In this document: positions 1-5,093 of the stretch, one piece after another
Numbering within the stretch: position 1 is the stretch's first letter
Layout: every line of letters begins with the position of its first letter
DNA from: Deltaproteobacteria bacterium
GTDB taxonomy: Bacteria; Desulfobacterota; Desulfarculia; Desulfarculales; Desulfarculaceae
Assembly (NCBI GenBank): GCA_021815655.1
Contig: JAKAGJ010000216.1
Coordinates: forward strand, 1-5,093
Direction of reading: 5' to 3'
Length of the DNA: 5,093 nucleotides
Notes under the pieces: generated by a model
What the model was told of the DNA's origin: nothing
The model's input: only the letters and a program-made list of their open reading frames with translations
Database searches by the model: none
Made by a program: the position numbers and the translations under genes

Positions 1-202
1 TCAGGATCAAATCCATCAGAACCAGGTCGAATTCCTTGCCCGAGGCCAGGGTGTCCAGGGCCTCCTCGCCGCTCTGGCAGATGTGGGTCTCGTAGCCCTC
101 CGAGGACATGAGAGCGTGGAAGAAGCCCGCGGAATCAGGGTCGTCCTCCACCACCAGGATCTGGGCGTCGGGCTTGACCTTGGTCAGCAGGGGATCGGTC
201 AT
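1..202 (-). CDS. Response regulator receiver-domain protein (partial; C-terminal part lies beyond the left edge)
   Basis: The visible 67 codons form the N-terminal half of a CheY-like receiver domain, which takes a phosphoryl group from a sensor histidine kinase in the cytoplasm. After a short leader comes the first beta strand, QILVVDDDPDS (residues 14-24), which contains the acidic Mg-binding aspartates D19-D21. A helix follows, and then FDLVLMDLIL (residues 58-67), where D64 is the expected phosphoacceptor at the end of beta strand 3. The conserved Thr/Ser and Lys positions of the domain and any output domain lie outside the window, so it cannot be told whether this is a single-domain regulator or a DNA-binding or enzymatic one. 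The ATG at 202 is chosen because it begins just before the domain and follows a GAGG at about 9 bases. That GAGG overlaps the stop of the small gene upstream (gap 11 bases), so the two are probably co-transcribed and perhaps coupled. Confidence 0.9.
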   Translation of the reverse strand, partial: MTDPLLTKVKPDAQILVVEDDPDSAGFFHALMSSEGYETHICQSGEEALDTLASGKEFDLVLMDLIL

Positions 203-213
203 GGCTACGGGCC

Positions 214-408
214 TCAGCTCTGGGGGGTGTCCGTGGGCGCCAGATGGCAGGACTGGCAGGCCTTGGCCAGACGCTCCAGGGCCAAGTCCTGGGTCAGCTC
301 GGGGCGCGGGCTGTCCTGGCCGCTAAGCAGGCCCGACTCCATGAGGATTTGCGGGCAGGTGCCGGCGCTGAGGTGCAGGCAGCGGGTCCAGAGGGGATTG
401 TTATCCAT
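214..408 (-). CDS. Small cysteine-containing hypothetical protein (64 aa), first gene of the receiver-domain unit
   Basis: I do not recognise a named family. The start is supported by GGAG 8 bases upstream of the ATG and by a good promoter about 65-95 bases upstream. The next gene in the same direction begins 11 bases after the stop. The protein is soluble-looking, with no signal peptide or membrane segment. It has four cysteines in two groups: C10 and C18 (in CLHLSAGTCP) and C51/C54 followed by H55 (ACQSCH). A paired C-x7-C and C-x2-C arrangement could bind zinc or an Fe-S cluster. The CxxCH string matches a c-type haem site by pattern, but without a secretion signal that reading is unlikely. 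The middle is an acidic, helix-prone stretch (PELTQDLALERLAKA). Its position suggests a partner or accessory role to the response regulator, which is inference only. It could also be a chance ORF, but RBS, promoter and spacing argue against that. Confidence 0.68.
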   Translation of the reverse strand: MDNNPLWTRCLHLSAGTCPQILMESGLLSGQDSPRPELTQDLALERLAKACQSCHLAPTDTPQS

Positions 409-474
409 GAGACTTTCTCCCGCCCGGCGGGGCCGCGGGCATGTGCGTCTGGGCAGAATGTCTGGAACGAGGCG

Positions 475-503
475 ATTGTATCATTTTCGGACAGCAGGCT
501 CAA
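475..503 (-). promoter_or_regulatory. Predicted sigma70-type promoter for the small protein / receiver gene pair
   Basis: Read on the minus strand, TTGAGC (498-503) and TACAAT (475-480) are separated by exactly 17 bases. A TG one base upstream of the -10 adds an extended -10 element (TGATACAAT). The expected transcription start is near 468, giving a leader of about 60 bases before the ATG at 408. The region is locally AT-richer than its surroundings. Confidence 0.6.
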
Positions 504-550
504 CCCCTATTCACCGTAGGGTGTTGTCTCGGCGGGAGGCGGGGCCGGGC

Positions 551-559
551 TGCTATAAT
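551..559 (+). promoter_or_regulatory. Predicted extended -10 promoter for the cDPG-synthetase-like / carbamate kinase operon
   Basis: TGCTATAAT is a perfect extended -10 element (TGn followed by consensus TATAAT), standing out in very GC-rich sequence. No credible -35 lies 16-19 bases upstream: that stretch is GGCGGG-like, and the nearest TTGTCT (524-529) is 24 bases away. Extended -10 promoters can work without a -35. The start would be near 566-567, about 40 bases before the ATG at 607. It lies back to back with the minus-strand promoter at 475-503. Confidence 0.55.
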
Positions 560-596
560 GCGGTCTAGGACCGGCGTGGATTCCGGGCCGCCGGCA

Positions 597-602
597 GGGA
601 GG
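597..602 (+). promoter_or_regulatory. Ribosome binding site deciding the start at 607
   Basis: A GGGAGG within a longer AGGGAGGG run lies 4 bases before the ATG at 607. It fixes this start over in-frame alternatives, and the N-terminal Rossmann-like strand begins immediately after it. Confidence 0.6.
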
Positions 603-606
603 GTTC

Positions 607-1938
607 ATGGTCGAAAAGGTCATCATCATGGGCGCGGCCGGCCGCGATTTCCACAACTTCAACGTATACTTCCGGGGCAATCCCCGCTACCAGGTCGTGG
701 CCTTCACCGCCAGCCAGATACCGGCCATCGCGGGCCGGGTCTACCCGCCGGAGCTGGCCGGCCACGGCTATGCCCAGGGCATACCCATCCATCCCGAGGC
801 CGAGTTGGCCAAGCTGATCCGCCAGCACCGCGTGGACCTGGTGGCTTTTGCCTACAGCGACGTGCCCCACCTGGAGTTGATGCACAAGGCCTCGCTGGTC
901 ATGGCCATGGGCGCCGATTTCATCCTCATCGGCGCCACCTACACCATGCTGCGCTCGCGGCGGCCGGTGGTCAGCGTCTGCGCGGTGCGCACCGGCTGCG
1001 GCAAGTCCCAGACCACCCGCCGGGTCTGTGACATTCTAGGAGGCATGGGCCGACGCCTGGTGGTGGTGCGCCACCCCATGCCCTACGGAGATCTGGGCCG
1101 CCAGGCCGTGCAGCGCTTCGCCTCCTACCAGGACCTGGAGGCCCAGGGCTGCACCATCGAGGAGCGCGAGGAGTACGAGCCTCTGCTGGAAAAGGGCCTG
1201 GTGGTCTATGCCGGGGTGGACTACGCACGCATCCTGGCCGCCGCCGAGCAGGAGGCCGAGGTTATCGTCTGGGATGGCGGCAACAACGACACGCCTTTCT
1301 TCCTGCCCAGCCTGCACATCGTGGTCTTCGACCCCCTGCGCGCCGGCCACGAGCTGTTGTACTATCCCGGCGAAACCAACCTGCTCATGGCCCAGGTGGC
1401 GGTCATCAACAAGGTGGACAGCGCCACGCCCGAGCAGGTGGAACAGGTGCGCCGCAACATAGCCACCCACGCCCCGGGGGCCGTGGTGGTGCTGGCCAAT
1501 TCGCCGGCCAGCGTGGAGGAGCCGCAACGGGTGGCGGGCAGGCGGGTGCTGGTGGTGGAGGACGGCCCCACCCTGACCCACGGGGGCATGGCCTATGGCG
1601 CCGGGGCCGTGGCCGCCCGGCGCTTTGGCGCCGCCGAGCTGGTGGACCCGCGTCCGGCGGCCGTGGGCAGCATCGCCCAGGCTTATAAGGATTATCCCCA
1701 CATGGGGCCGGTGCTGCCGGCGGTGGGCTACACACCCCAGCAGGTCCGCGACCTTCAGGCCACCATTAGCCGCGTGGACTGCGACCTGGTGCTCATGGCC
1801 ACACCCATGCAGCTCACGCGCCTGCTGTCCTTGGACAAGCCCGTCCTGCGCGTGCGCTACAAATACCAGGACCACCCCCAGGGGCCCAGCCTGGAGCAGG
1901 CCCTACGCCAGGGCCTCAATCTGGAGCCCCGGCCATGA
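607..1938 (+). CDS. Cyclic 2,3-diphosphoglycerate synthetase-like P-loop NTPase (COG2403 type)
   Basis: This 443-residue cytoplasmic protein resembles cyclic 2,3-diphosphoglycerate synthetase, which in thermophilic methanogens uses ATP to close the phosphoanhydride ring of 2,3-diphosphoglycerate, and its bacterial relatives annotated as predicted GTPases. The N-terminal domain opens with a Rossmann-like strand and turn, VIIMGAAGRDFHNFN (residues 5-19). The phosphate-binding loop is VCAVRTGCGKSQTTR (124-138), with K133 and S134. It ends in GKS but has Val128-1 where classical Walker A has Gly or Ala. A DGGNND segment (223-228) looks like the Walker B/switch region. NKVD (268-271) matches the guanine-specificity motif of GTPases. 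The length is close to the archaeal enzyme. The stop overlaps the start of carbamate kinase (ATGA), so both are probably made together. Family membership is fairly sure. The substrate in a bacterium is not, and cDPG synthesis should not be assumed. Confidence 0.85.
   Translation: MVEKVIIMGAAGRDFHNFNVYFRGNPRYQVVAFTASQIPAIAGRVYPPELAGHGYAQGIPIHPEAELAKLIRQHRVDLVAFAYSDVPHLELMHKASLVMAMGADFILIGATYTMLRSRRPVVSVCAVRTGCGKSQTTRRVCDILGGMGRRLVVVRHPMPYGDLGRQAVQRFASYQDLEAQGCTIEEREEYEPLLEKGLVVYAGVDYARILAAAEQEAEVIVWDGGNNDTPFFLPSLHIVVFDPLRAGHELLYYPGETNLLMAQVAVINKVDSATPEQVEQVRRNIATHAPGAVVVLANSPASVEEPQRVAGRRVLVVEDGPTLTHGGMAYGAGAVAARRFGAAELVDPRPAAVGSIAQAYKDYPHMGPVLPAVGYTPQQVRDLQATISRVDCDLVLMATPMQLTRLLSLDKPVLRVRYKYQDHPQGPSLEQALRQGLNLEPRP
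1923..1926 (+). promoter_or_regulatory. Ribosome binding site of carbamate kinase inside the upstream gene
   Basis: A GGAG within the last codons of the upstream gene lies 8 bases before the ATG at 1935. With the ATGA overlap it supports translational coupling by re-initiation. Confidence 0.5.
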
Positions 1939-2876
1939 GCGGCGGCGCGACGGCACCGGTGCTCTTGGTGGCCCTGGGTGGCAACGCCCTGATCCAGAAA
2001 GACCAGGCCGGCACCATCGCCGAGCAACTGGCCAACCTGCAAGAGCCCATGGCCCAGATCGCCCGCCTGTCCCGGAACCACCGCCTGCTCATCACCCATG
2101 GCAACGGCCCCCAGGTGGGCAGCCTGCTATTGCAGCAGGAGTGCTGCGCGGAGCTGCCTCGGCTACCCCTGGAGATACTGGTGGCCCAGACCCAGGGGCA
2201 GATAGGCTATCTGATCGAGTCCAGCCTGGACAACCAGCTCATGGCCCTGGGCCTGGAACTATGGCAACCCCTGGTGAGCCTCATCAGCTACGTGGTGGTG
2301 GACCAGGACGATCCCGCCTTCCAGCATCCGGACAAGCCCATCGGCCCGGTGCTCAGCGCCGGGCAGGCCGCCGCCGCGCCCTATGCGGTGATGCAGACCG
2401 CCAAGGGCTGGCGCCGGGTGGTGGCCTCGCCGCGGCCCCTGACCATCGTGGAAAAGCGCGAGATACGGCGCCTCATCGCCATGGACTTCATCGTCATCTG
2501 CTGCGGCGGGGGAGGCATACCCGTGATCCGCGAGGGGCGGCATTTCGCGGGAGTGGACGCGGTGATCGACAAGGACCTGGCATCGGCCTGCCTGGCCCGG
2601 GAGGTGGGGGTGGATATCTTCTGCATGGCCACCGACGTGCCCGGCGTGGCCCTGGATTATGGCCAGCCCGGGCAGCGTTTCCTGCGCGAGCTCAGCCTGG
2701 TCCGGGCCCGGGCCTATCTGGCGGACGGGCAATTCCATCCCGGCAGCATGGGCCCCAAGGTGCGCGCGGCCCTGAACTTCCTGGAGGCCGGCGGCCAGCG
2801 GGCCCTGATCTGTTCCACCCAGGAAATCGAAGCTGCCCTGGCCGGCCGGGCCGGCACCCACTTCAGCAAGGACTAG
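1935..2876 (+). CDS. arcC: Carbamate kinase
   Basis: The enzyme catalyses the reversible transfer of phosphate between carbamoyl phosphate and ADP, giving ATP, ammonia and CO2 in the fermentative direction. It is the last step of arginine deiminase, agmatine and some purine/allantoin routes. At 313 residues it has the family's usual length and all main amino-acid-kinase motifs in order: ALGGNAL (13-19), THGNGPQVG (54-62), the Q-rich helix TQGQIGYLI, DKPIGPV with K134 (matching the lobe lysine of studied enzymes), VVASPRP and IVE (162-173), CCGGGGIPVI (189-198), GVDAVIDKDLAS with K213 (206-217), TDV (233-235) and GSMGPKV (270-276). No catalytic residue appears missing. It starts inside the stop of the cDPG-synthetase-like gene. 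Its own stop shares a CTAG with that of the convergent ornithine cyclodeaminase-like gene. No arginine deiminase or carbamoyltransferase lies in the window, so the source of carbamoyl phosphate is unknown. Confidence 0.96.
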   Translation: MSGGATAPVLLVALGGNALIQKDQAGTIAEQLANLQEPMAQIARLSRNHRLLITHGNGPQVGSLLLQQECCAELPRLPLEILVAQTQGQIGYLIESSLDNQLMALGLELWQPLVSLISYVVVDQDDPAFQHPDKPIGPVLSAGQAAAAPYAVMQTAKGWRRVVASPRPLTIVEKREIRRLIAMDFIVICCGGGGIPVIREGRHFAGVDAVIDKDLASACLAREVGVDIFCMATDVPGVALDYGQPGQRFLRELSLVRARAYLADGQFHPGSMGPKVRAALNFLEAGGQRALICSTQEIEAALAGRAGTHFSKD

Positions 2877-4012
2877 CCCAGCGGCTCCTGGCCTGGCTCC
2901 AGCGACAGCGGGCAGCCCTGCACGCCCAACCCCCGGGCCAGGTTGACCACGAAATCCTGCACGTTGGTCAGCACGGCCCGCGCCGTGAGCGAGCCCCGGT
3001 TGGCCAGCTTGTGGGCCGCGAACTCGCTCATGTCCACGGTGTAGAAGTACACCGGCCGCACCCGGCCGCTGGGTTCCACCTGATAGCTGGGCGTCAGGTT
3101 GCCGGCGGCGATGGCGTGCAACTGGGTGGCCAGGGCCAGCACCGTGGTGGCCTGGCAAAGCTGTTGGCGCATGCGGTCCTGGGCCTGGTACACATCGGCC
3201 AGCACCCCGGGCAACGGTCCGTCATCGCGGATGGAGCCGGCCAGCACCAGGGGCAGGCCCTTTCGCAGACAGGCTCGTATCACGCCGTCCTGGATCAGCC
3301 CTTGGTCCACGGCCTGCTGGATGCCGCCCAGGCCCCGGACGCGGTTGATTACCTCCAAATGATGATAGTGCCCCTGGGTGGCGCGGTGCTGGGAGTAGAT
3401 GTCCAGGCCCAGGGCGGTGCCCAGGAGCGCGGCCTCCAGGTCGTGGGTGGCCAGGGCGTTGCCGGCCAGGACGGCGTGGGCGTAGCCCTGCTCGATCAGA
3501 GCGGCCATGGCCCGGCGGGCGTCGGCATCGAACACCAGGGCCGGACCCAGCACCCACACGATGAATCCGTGCTGGCGCTCGAAGGCCAAGAGCTCGTAGA
3601 GCTGGTCGTAGTCTATGGAAAAGGACGACTCCCGGCTCTGCTGGGTGCGGAAGGCGAACTTTTCGGCCTGCTCGGCGGGCGGGCCGAAAGCCGCCGTGTG
3701 CAGGTAGATGCCGTCCTCGCCGTTTTCCCGCCGGCCCAGGGCCACCAGATCGCCGGCCTTCAGGAGACGCGGCTCCAGCACCGCCAGCTCGCCGCCGGGC
3801 TGACGCACCACCAGGCAGTCCATGCGCGAGTTCCTGAGCAGGCGCCACACGCCGGGCTGCAATTGCAGGAATTCGGGGAAGACGGAGGTGGCGTGAAAGC
3901 CCTCGGGGGCCACGCCGTCCTGGGGCGCCGGGGCGAAGCGGGCCAGGGGGGCCTGGGCCAGCGGGGGCTCGTGGAAGGGCGGGGCATGATAGGCTGGCAG
4001 AGTGAAGGCCAT
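2873..4012 (-). CDS. LOR/SDH-family protein, probable archaeal-type ornithine cyclodeaminase (TIGR00300-like)
   Basis: This 379-residue protein matches the LOR/SDH conserved family. Members include the archaeal ornithine cyclodeaminase of methanogens and the C-terminal domain of the cyanobacterial arginine-degrading ArgZ/AgrE. The characterised activity converts ornithine to proline plus ammonia using bound NAD. Family signatures seen: GPALVF (156-161), LAGNALATHDLEAALLGTAL (182-201), GHYHHLEVIN (214-223), VLAGSIRDDGPLPGVLADV (256-274), AQDRMR (277-282), ATQLHAIAAGNLTP (295-308) and VDMSEFAAHKLANRGS (326-341). Residues 1-145 match the family more loosely. They begin with a Pro/Ala-rich leader, and GDLVALG (87-93) probably corresponds to the usual beta-rich N-terminal domain. 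Where many members read VDINP, this one has VDMSE, so the dinucleotide site may differ. GGGAGG lies 5 bases before the ATG at 4012. The gene converges on carbamate kinase and diverges from gcvT, so it has its own promoter. It is not a CDS of the mu-crystallin-type ornithine cyclodeaminase family. Exact substrate is unproven. Confidence 0.85.
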   Translation of the reverse strand: MAFTLPAYHAPPFHEPPLAQAPLARFAPAPQDGVAPEGFHATSVFPEFLQLQPGVWRLLRNSRMDCLVVRQPGGELAVLEPRLLKAGDLVALGRRENGEDGIYLHTAAFGPPAEQAEKFAFRTQQSRESSFSIDYDQLYELLAFERQHGFIVWVLGPALVFDADARRAMAALIEQGYAHAVLAGNALATHDLEAALLGTALGLDIYSQHRATQGHYHHLEVINRVRGLGGIQQAVDQGLIQDGVIRACLRKGLPLVLAGSIRDDGPLPGVLADVYQAQDRMRQQLCQATTVLALATQLHAIAAGNLTPSYQVEPSGRVRPVYFYTVDMSEFAAHKLANRGSLTARAVLTNVQDFVVNLARGLGVQGCPLSLEPGQEPLG

Positions 4013-4024
4013 GTTAACCTCCCG
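4013..4024 (-). promoter_or_regulatory. Ribosome binding site deciding the start at 4012
   Basis: Read on the minus strand, GGGAGG followed by TTAAC and the ATG gives a near-ideal Shine-Dalgarno at 5-base spacing. It fixes the start of the ornithine cyclodeaminase-like gene. Confidence 0.6.
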
Positions 4025-4040
4025 CGCGGGGTCTGTAGTT

Positions 4041-4069
4041 ATTGTAACAGGCTGGCGCCGGCGTGTTTA
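4041..4069 (-). promoter_or_regulatory. Predicted promoter of the ornithine cyclodeaminase-like gene
   Basis: On the minus strand TAAACA (4064-4069) and TACAAT (4041-4046) are separated by 17 bases. TG at the extended position gives TGTTACAAT. The expected start is near 4034, leaving a leader of about 22 bases with a strong Shine-Dalgarno. The -35 overlaps that of the divergent gcvT promoter. Confidence 0.6.
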
Positions 4070-4095
4070 CCAGGCCCAGCCGCCTTGGGTACAAT
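4067..4095 (+). promoter_or_regulatory. Possible promoter of gcvT
   Basis: TTACCA (4067-4072) and TACAAT (4090-4095) are 17 bases apart, matching consensus at 4/6 and 5/6. The expected start near 4102 would fall within the Shine-Dalgarno, leaving a leader of only about 10 bases. The start may therefore be slightly upstream, or the element may not be the main promoter. Confidence 0.4.
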
Positions 4096-4100
4096 GAGAC

Positions 4101-4109
4101 AGGAGGTGA
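4101..4109 (+). promoter_or_regulatory. Near-perfect Shine-Dalgarno of gcvT
   Basis: AGGAGGTGA is a full complement to the 3' end of 16S rRNA, with 5 bases from AGGAGG to the ATG at 4112. It excludes the GTG at 4107, which lies inside it. Confidence 0.75.
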
Positions 4110-4111
4110 GC

Positions 4112-5093
4112 ATGAGCCTTGAGACCCCTCTGCATGCCTGGCACCATGAGCATGGCGCCCGGCTCATCGACTTTGCCGGCTGGGACCTGCCGGTGAGTTA
4201 CCAGGCCGGCATCATCGCCGAGCACCTGGCCTGCCGCAAACAGGCCGGGCTTTTCGACGTCAGCCACATGGGGCGCTTTGGCCTGGCGGGCGCCGGGGCC
4301 CTGGCCTTTTTGCAAAGAACCCTGACCAACGACGCCGGCCGTCTGGTCCCGGGGCAGGCCCAGTACACCCTGCTCTGCGACCCCCAGGGCCGGCCCCTGG
4401 ACGACGCCTATCTCTTTTGCCTGGACCGGCAGCGCTATCTGCTGGTGGTCAACGCCGCCAACCGGGAGCAGGACTGGCAATGGCTACAAGGCCTGGACCC
4501 CGGCGGGGCCGCCCTGCGCGACGTCAGCGACGAGTTGGCCATGCTGGCCCTGCAAGGACCCCGGAGCGGCGACATACTTGGCCGGGTGCTGGGCGGCCAG
4601 AACCTGCCCGGCACCCGCAATCAATGCCTCTTTCTGGACTGGCGGGGCGCGCCGGTGATGGTCAGCCGCACGGGCTATACCGGCGAGCCGCGCAGCTACG
4701 AGCTTTTCGTGGAAAGCACCCGGGCTGTGGCCCTGTGGGAGGCCCTGATGGCGGTAGGCGGCGGCCTGGGCCTCTTGGCCTGCGGCCTGGGCGCCCGCGA
4801 CACCCTGCGCCTGGAGGCCGGACTGCCCCTCTATGGCCACGAGCTGAGGCCCGACCGGCCCGCCTTGTCCCTGCCCCTGGCGCGCCACGGGGTGGACCTA
4901 GAGCCATCGCGCGGGGACTTCCCGGGCCGGGCGGCCTTGCAGGCCCAGGCGGCGGAGTTGGCCAGCGGCCAGGTCAATCTGGTCCCGCGCCTGGTGCGGG
5001 GCGTGGCCGCCCGCGAGCGGGGCATGATCCGCGAGGGCTCCACGGTGCTCTTGGACGGCCGGCCGGTGGGCGTGGTGCCGAGGGCCACCACCG
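4112..5093 (+). CDS. gcvT: Aminomethyltransferase, glycine cleavage system T protein (partial; C-terminal end beyond the right edge)
   Basis: The T protein takes the aminomethyl group from lipoylated H protein and, with tetrahydrofolate, releases ammonia and methylene-THF. The 327 visible codons cover most of the usual 360-370 residues. Signatures: TPLHAWHHEHGAR (5-17), DFAGWDLPVSY (20-30), GLFDVSHMG (46-54), PLDDAYLF (95-102) with the conserved acidic pair D97/D98 where the catalytic Asp is expected, LVVNAANREQDW (111-122), LALQGPRS (145-152), GYTGE (188-192) and GARDTLRLEAGLPLYGHEL (227-245). The folate-domain core is therefore well kept. Some places differ from typical GcvT: PRS follows GYTGE where DG is usual, the conserved Trp-containing stretch after YGHEL is replaced by a Pro/Leu-rich one, and the distal motif reads VVPRATT rather than VTSGT. 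It may be a diverged GcvT or a paralogue. It diverges from the ornithine cyclodeaminase-like gene. Confidence 0.9.
   Translation, partial: MSLETPLHAWHHEHGARLIDFAGWDLPVSYQAGIIAEHLACRKQAGLFDVSHMGRFGLAGAGALAFLQRTLTNDAGRLVPGQAQYTLLCDPQGRPLDDAYLFCLDRQRYLLVVNAANREQDWQWLQGLDPGGAALRDVSDELAMLALQGPRSGDILGRVLGGQNLPGTRNQCLFLDWRGAPVMVSRTGYTGEPRSYELFVESTRAVALWEALMAVGGGLGLLACGLGARDTLRLEAGLPLYGHELRPDRPALSLPLARHGVDLEPSRGDFPGRAALQAQAAELASGQVNLVPRLVRGVAARERGMIREGSTVLLDGRPVGVVPRATT

Noticed and set aside
244..258. CQSCH in the small protein as a c-type haem site
   Set aside because: There is no signal peptide or export sequence, so haem attachment in the periplasm is not expected; zinc or Fe-S binding fits better.
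419..432. Inverted repeat CCCGCC/GGCGGG in the leader of the small protein gene
   Set aside because: The spacer is one base, so only a short stem is possible; there is no U-run and it lies before the start codon, so it is not a terminator.
524..529. TTGTCT as the -35 of the 551-559 promoter
   Set aside because: The spacing to TATAAT is 24 bases, too long for a sigma70 promoter.
83..568. Plus-strand open frame over the receiver and small protein genes and the intergenic region
   Set aside because: It runs through two predicted promoters, has no recognisable domain and no good RBS; the minus strand explains the region better.
1036..1875. Long open frame on the minus strand opposite the cDPG-synthetase-like gene
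   Set aside because: It is His/Gly-rich low-complexity translation, has no RBS or family motif, and is a shadow of a real gene in GC-rich DNA.
2259..3158. Long open frame on the minus strand across carbamate kinase and the end of the opposing gene
   Set aside because: It overlaps two well-supported genes, and its composition is that of an out-of-frame GC-rich reading.
4021..4030. Perfect palindrome CCCGCGCGGG upstream of the ornithine cyclodeaminase-like gene
   Set aside because: It is only 10 bases and made of G/C, likely by chance in this composition; it would form at most a 3-bp stem.

Overview
The window comes from a GC-rich bacterial chromosome with strong third-position G/C bias, dense gene packing, good Shine-Dalgarno sites and ordinary sigma70-type promoters. 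The gene set is a cyclic 2,3-diphosphoglycerate synthetase-like P-loop protein (COG2403 type), carbamate kinase, an archaeal-type LOR/SDH-family ornithine cyclodeaminase and GcvT. This fits an anaerobic amino-acid-using lineage such as the former Deltaproteobacteria (Desulfobacterota). That placement is inferred from gene content and composition only.

Layout: (1) Positions 1-408, minus strand: a small cysteine-containing protein (214-408), followed after 11 bases by a response-regulator receiver domain (1-202) that runs off the left edge. (2) Positions 409-606: a divergent control region. It holds a minus-strand promoter (TTGAGC-17-TACAAT with extended -10) and a plus-strand extended -10 promoter (TGCTATAAT). 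(3) Positions 607-2876, plus strand: the cDPG-synthetase-like NTPase and carbamate kinase, joined by an ATGA stop/start overlap, so very probably one translationally coupled operon. (4) Positions 2873-4012, minus strand: the ornithine-cyclodeaminase-like gene. It converges on carbamate kinase so closely that both stop codons lie within one CTAG. (5) Positions 4013-4111: a second divergent control region with two overlapping promoters. (6) Positions 4112-5093, plus strand: gcvT (glycine cleavage T protein), cut by the right edge.

The central block reads as a small nitrogen and carbamoyl-phosphate module. Carbamate kinase would make ATP from carbamoyl phosphate, and the ornithine cyclodeaminase-like enzyme would turn ornithine into proline plus ammonia. 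Both are natural endpoints of arginine/citrulline breakdown. The coupled cDPG-synthetase-like protein is the least understood part. Its cDPG role is known from thermophilic methanogens, so its coupling to carbamate kinase here suggests another, unassigned phosphotransfer or regulatory role. gcvT adds C1/glycine metabolism that also releases ammonia, but it belongs to a separate transcription unit. No RNA genes, CRISPR arrays, insertion sequences or strong rho-independent terminators were seen.
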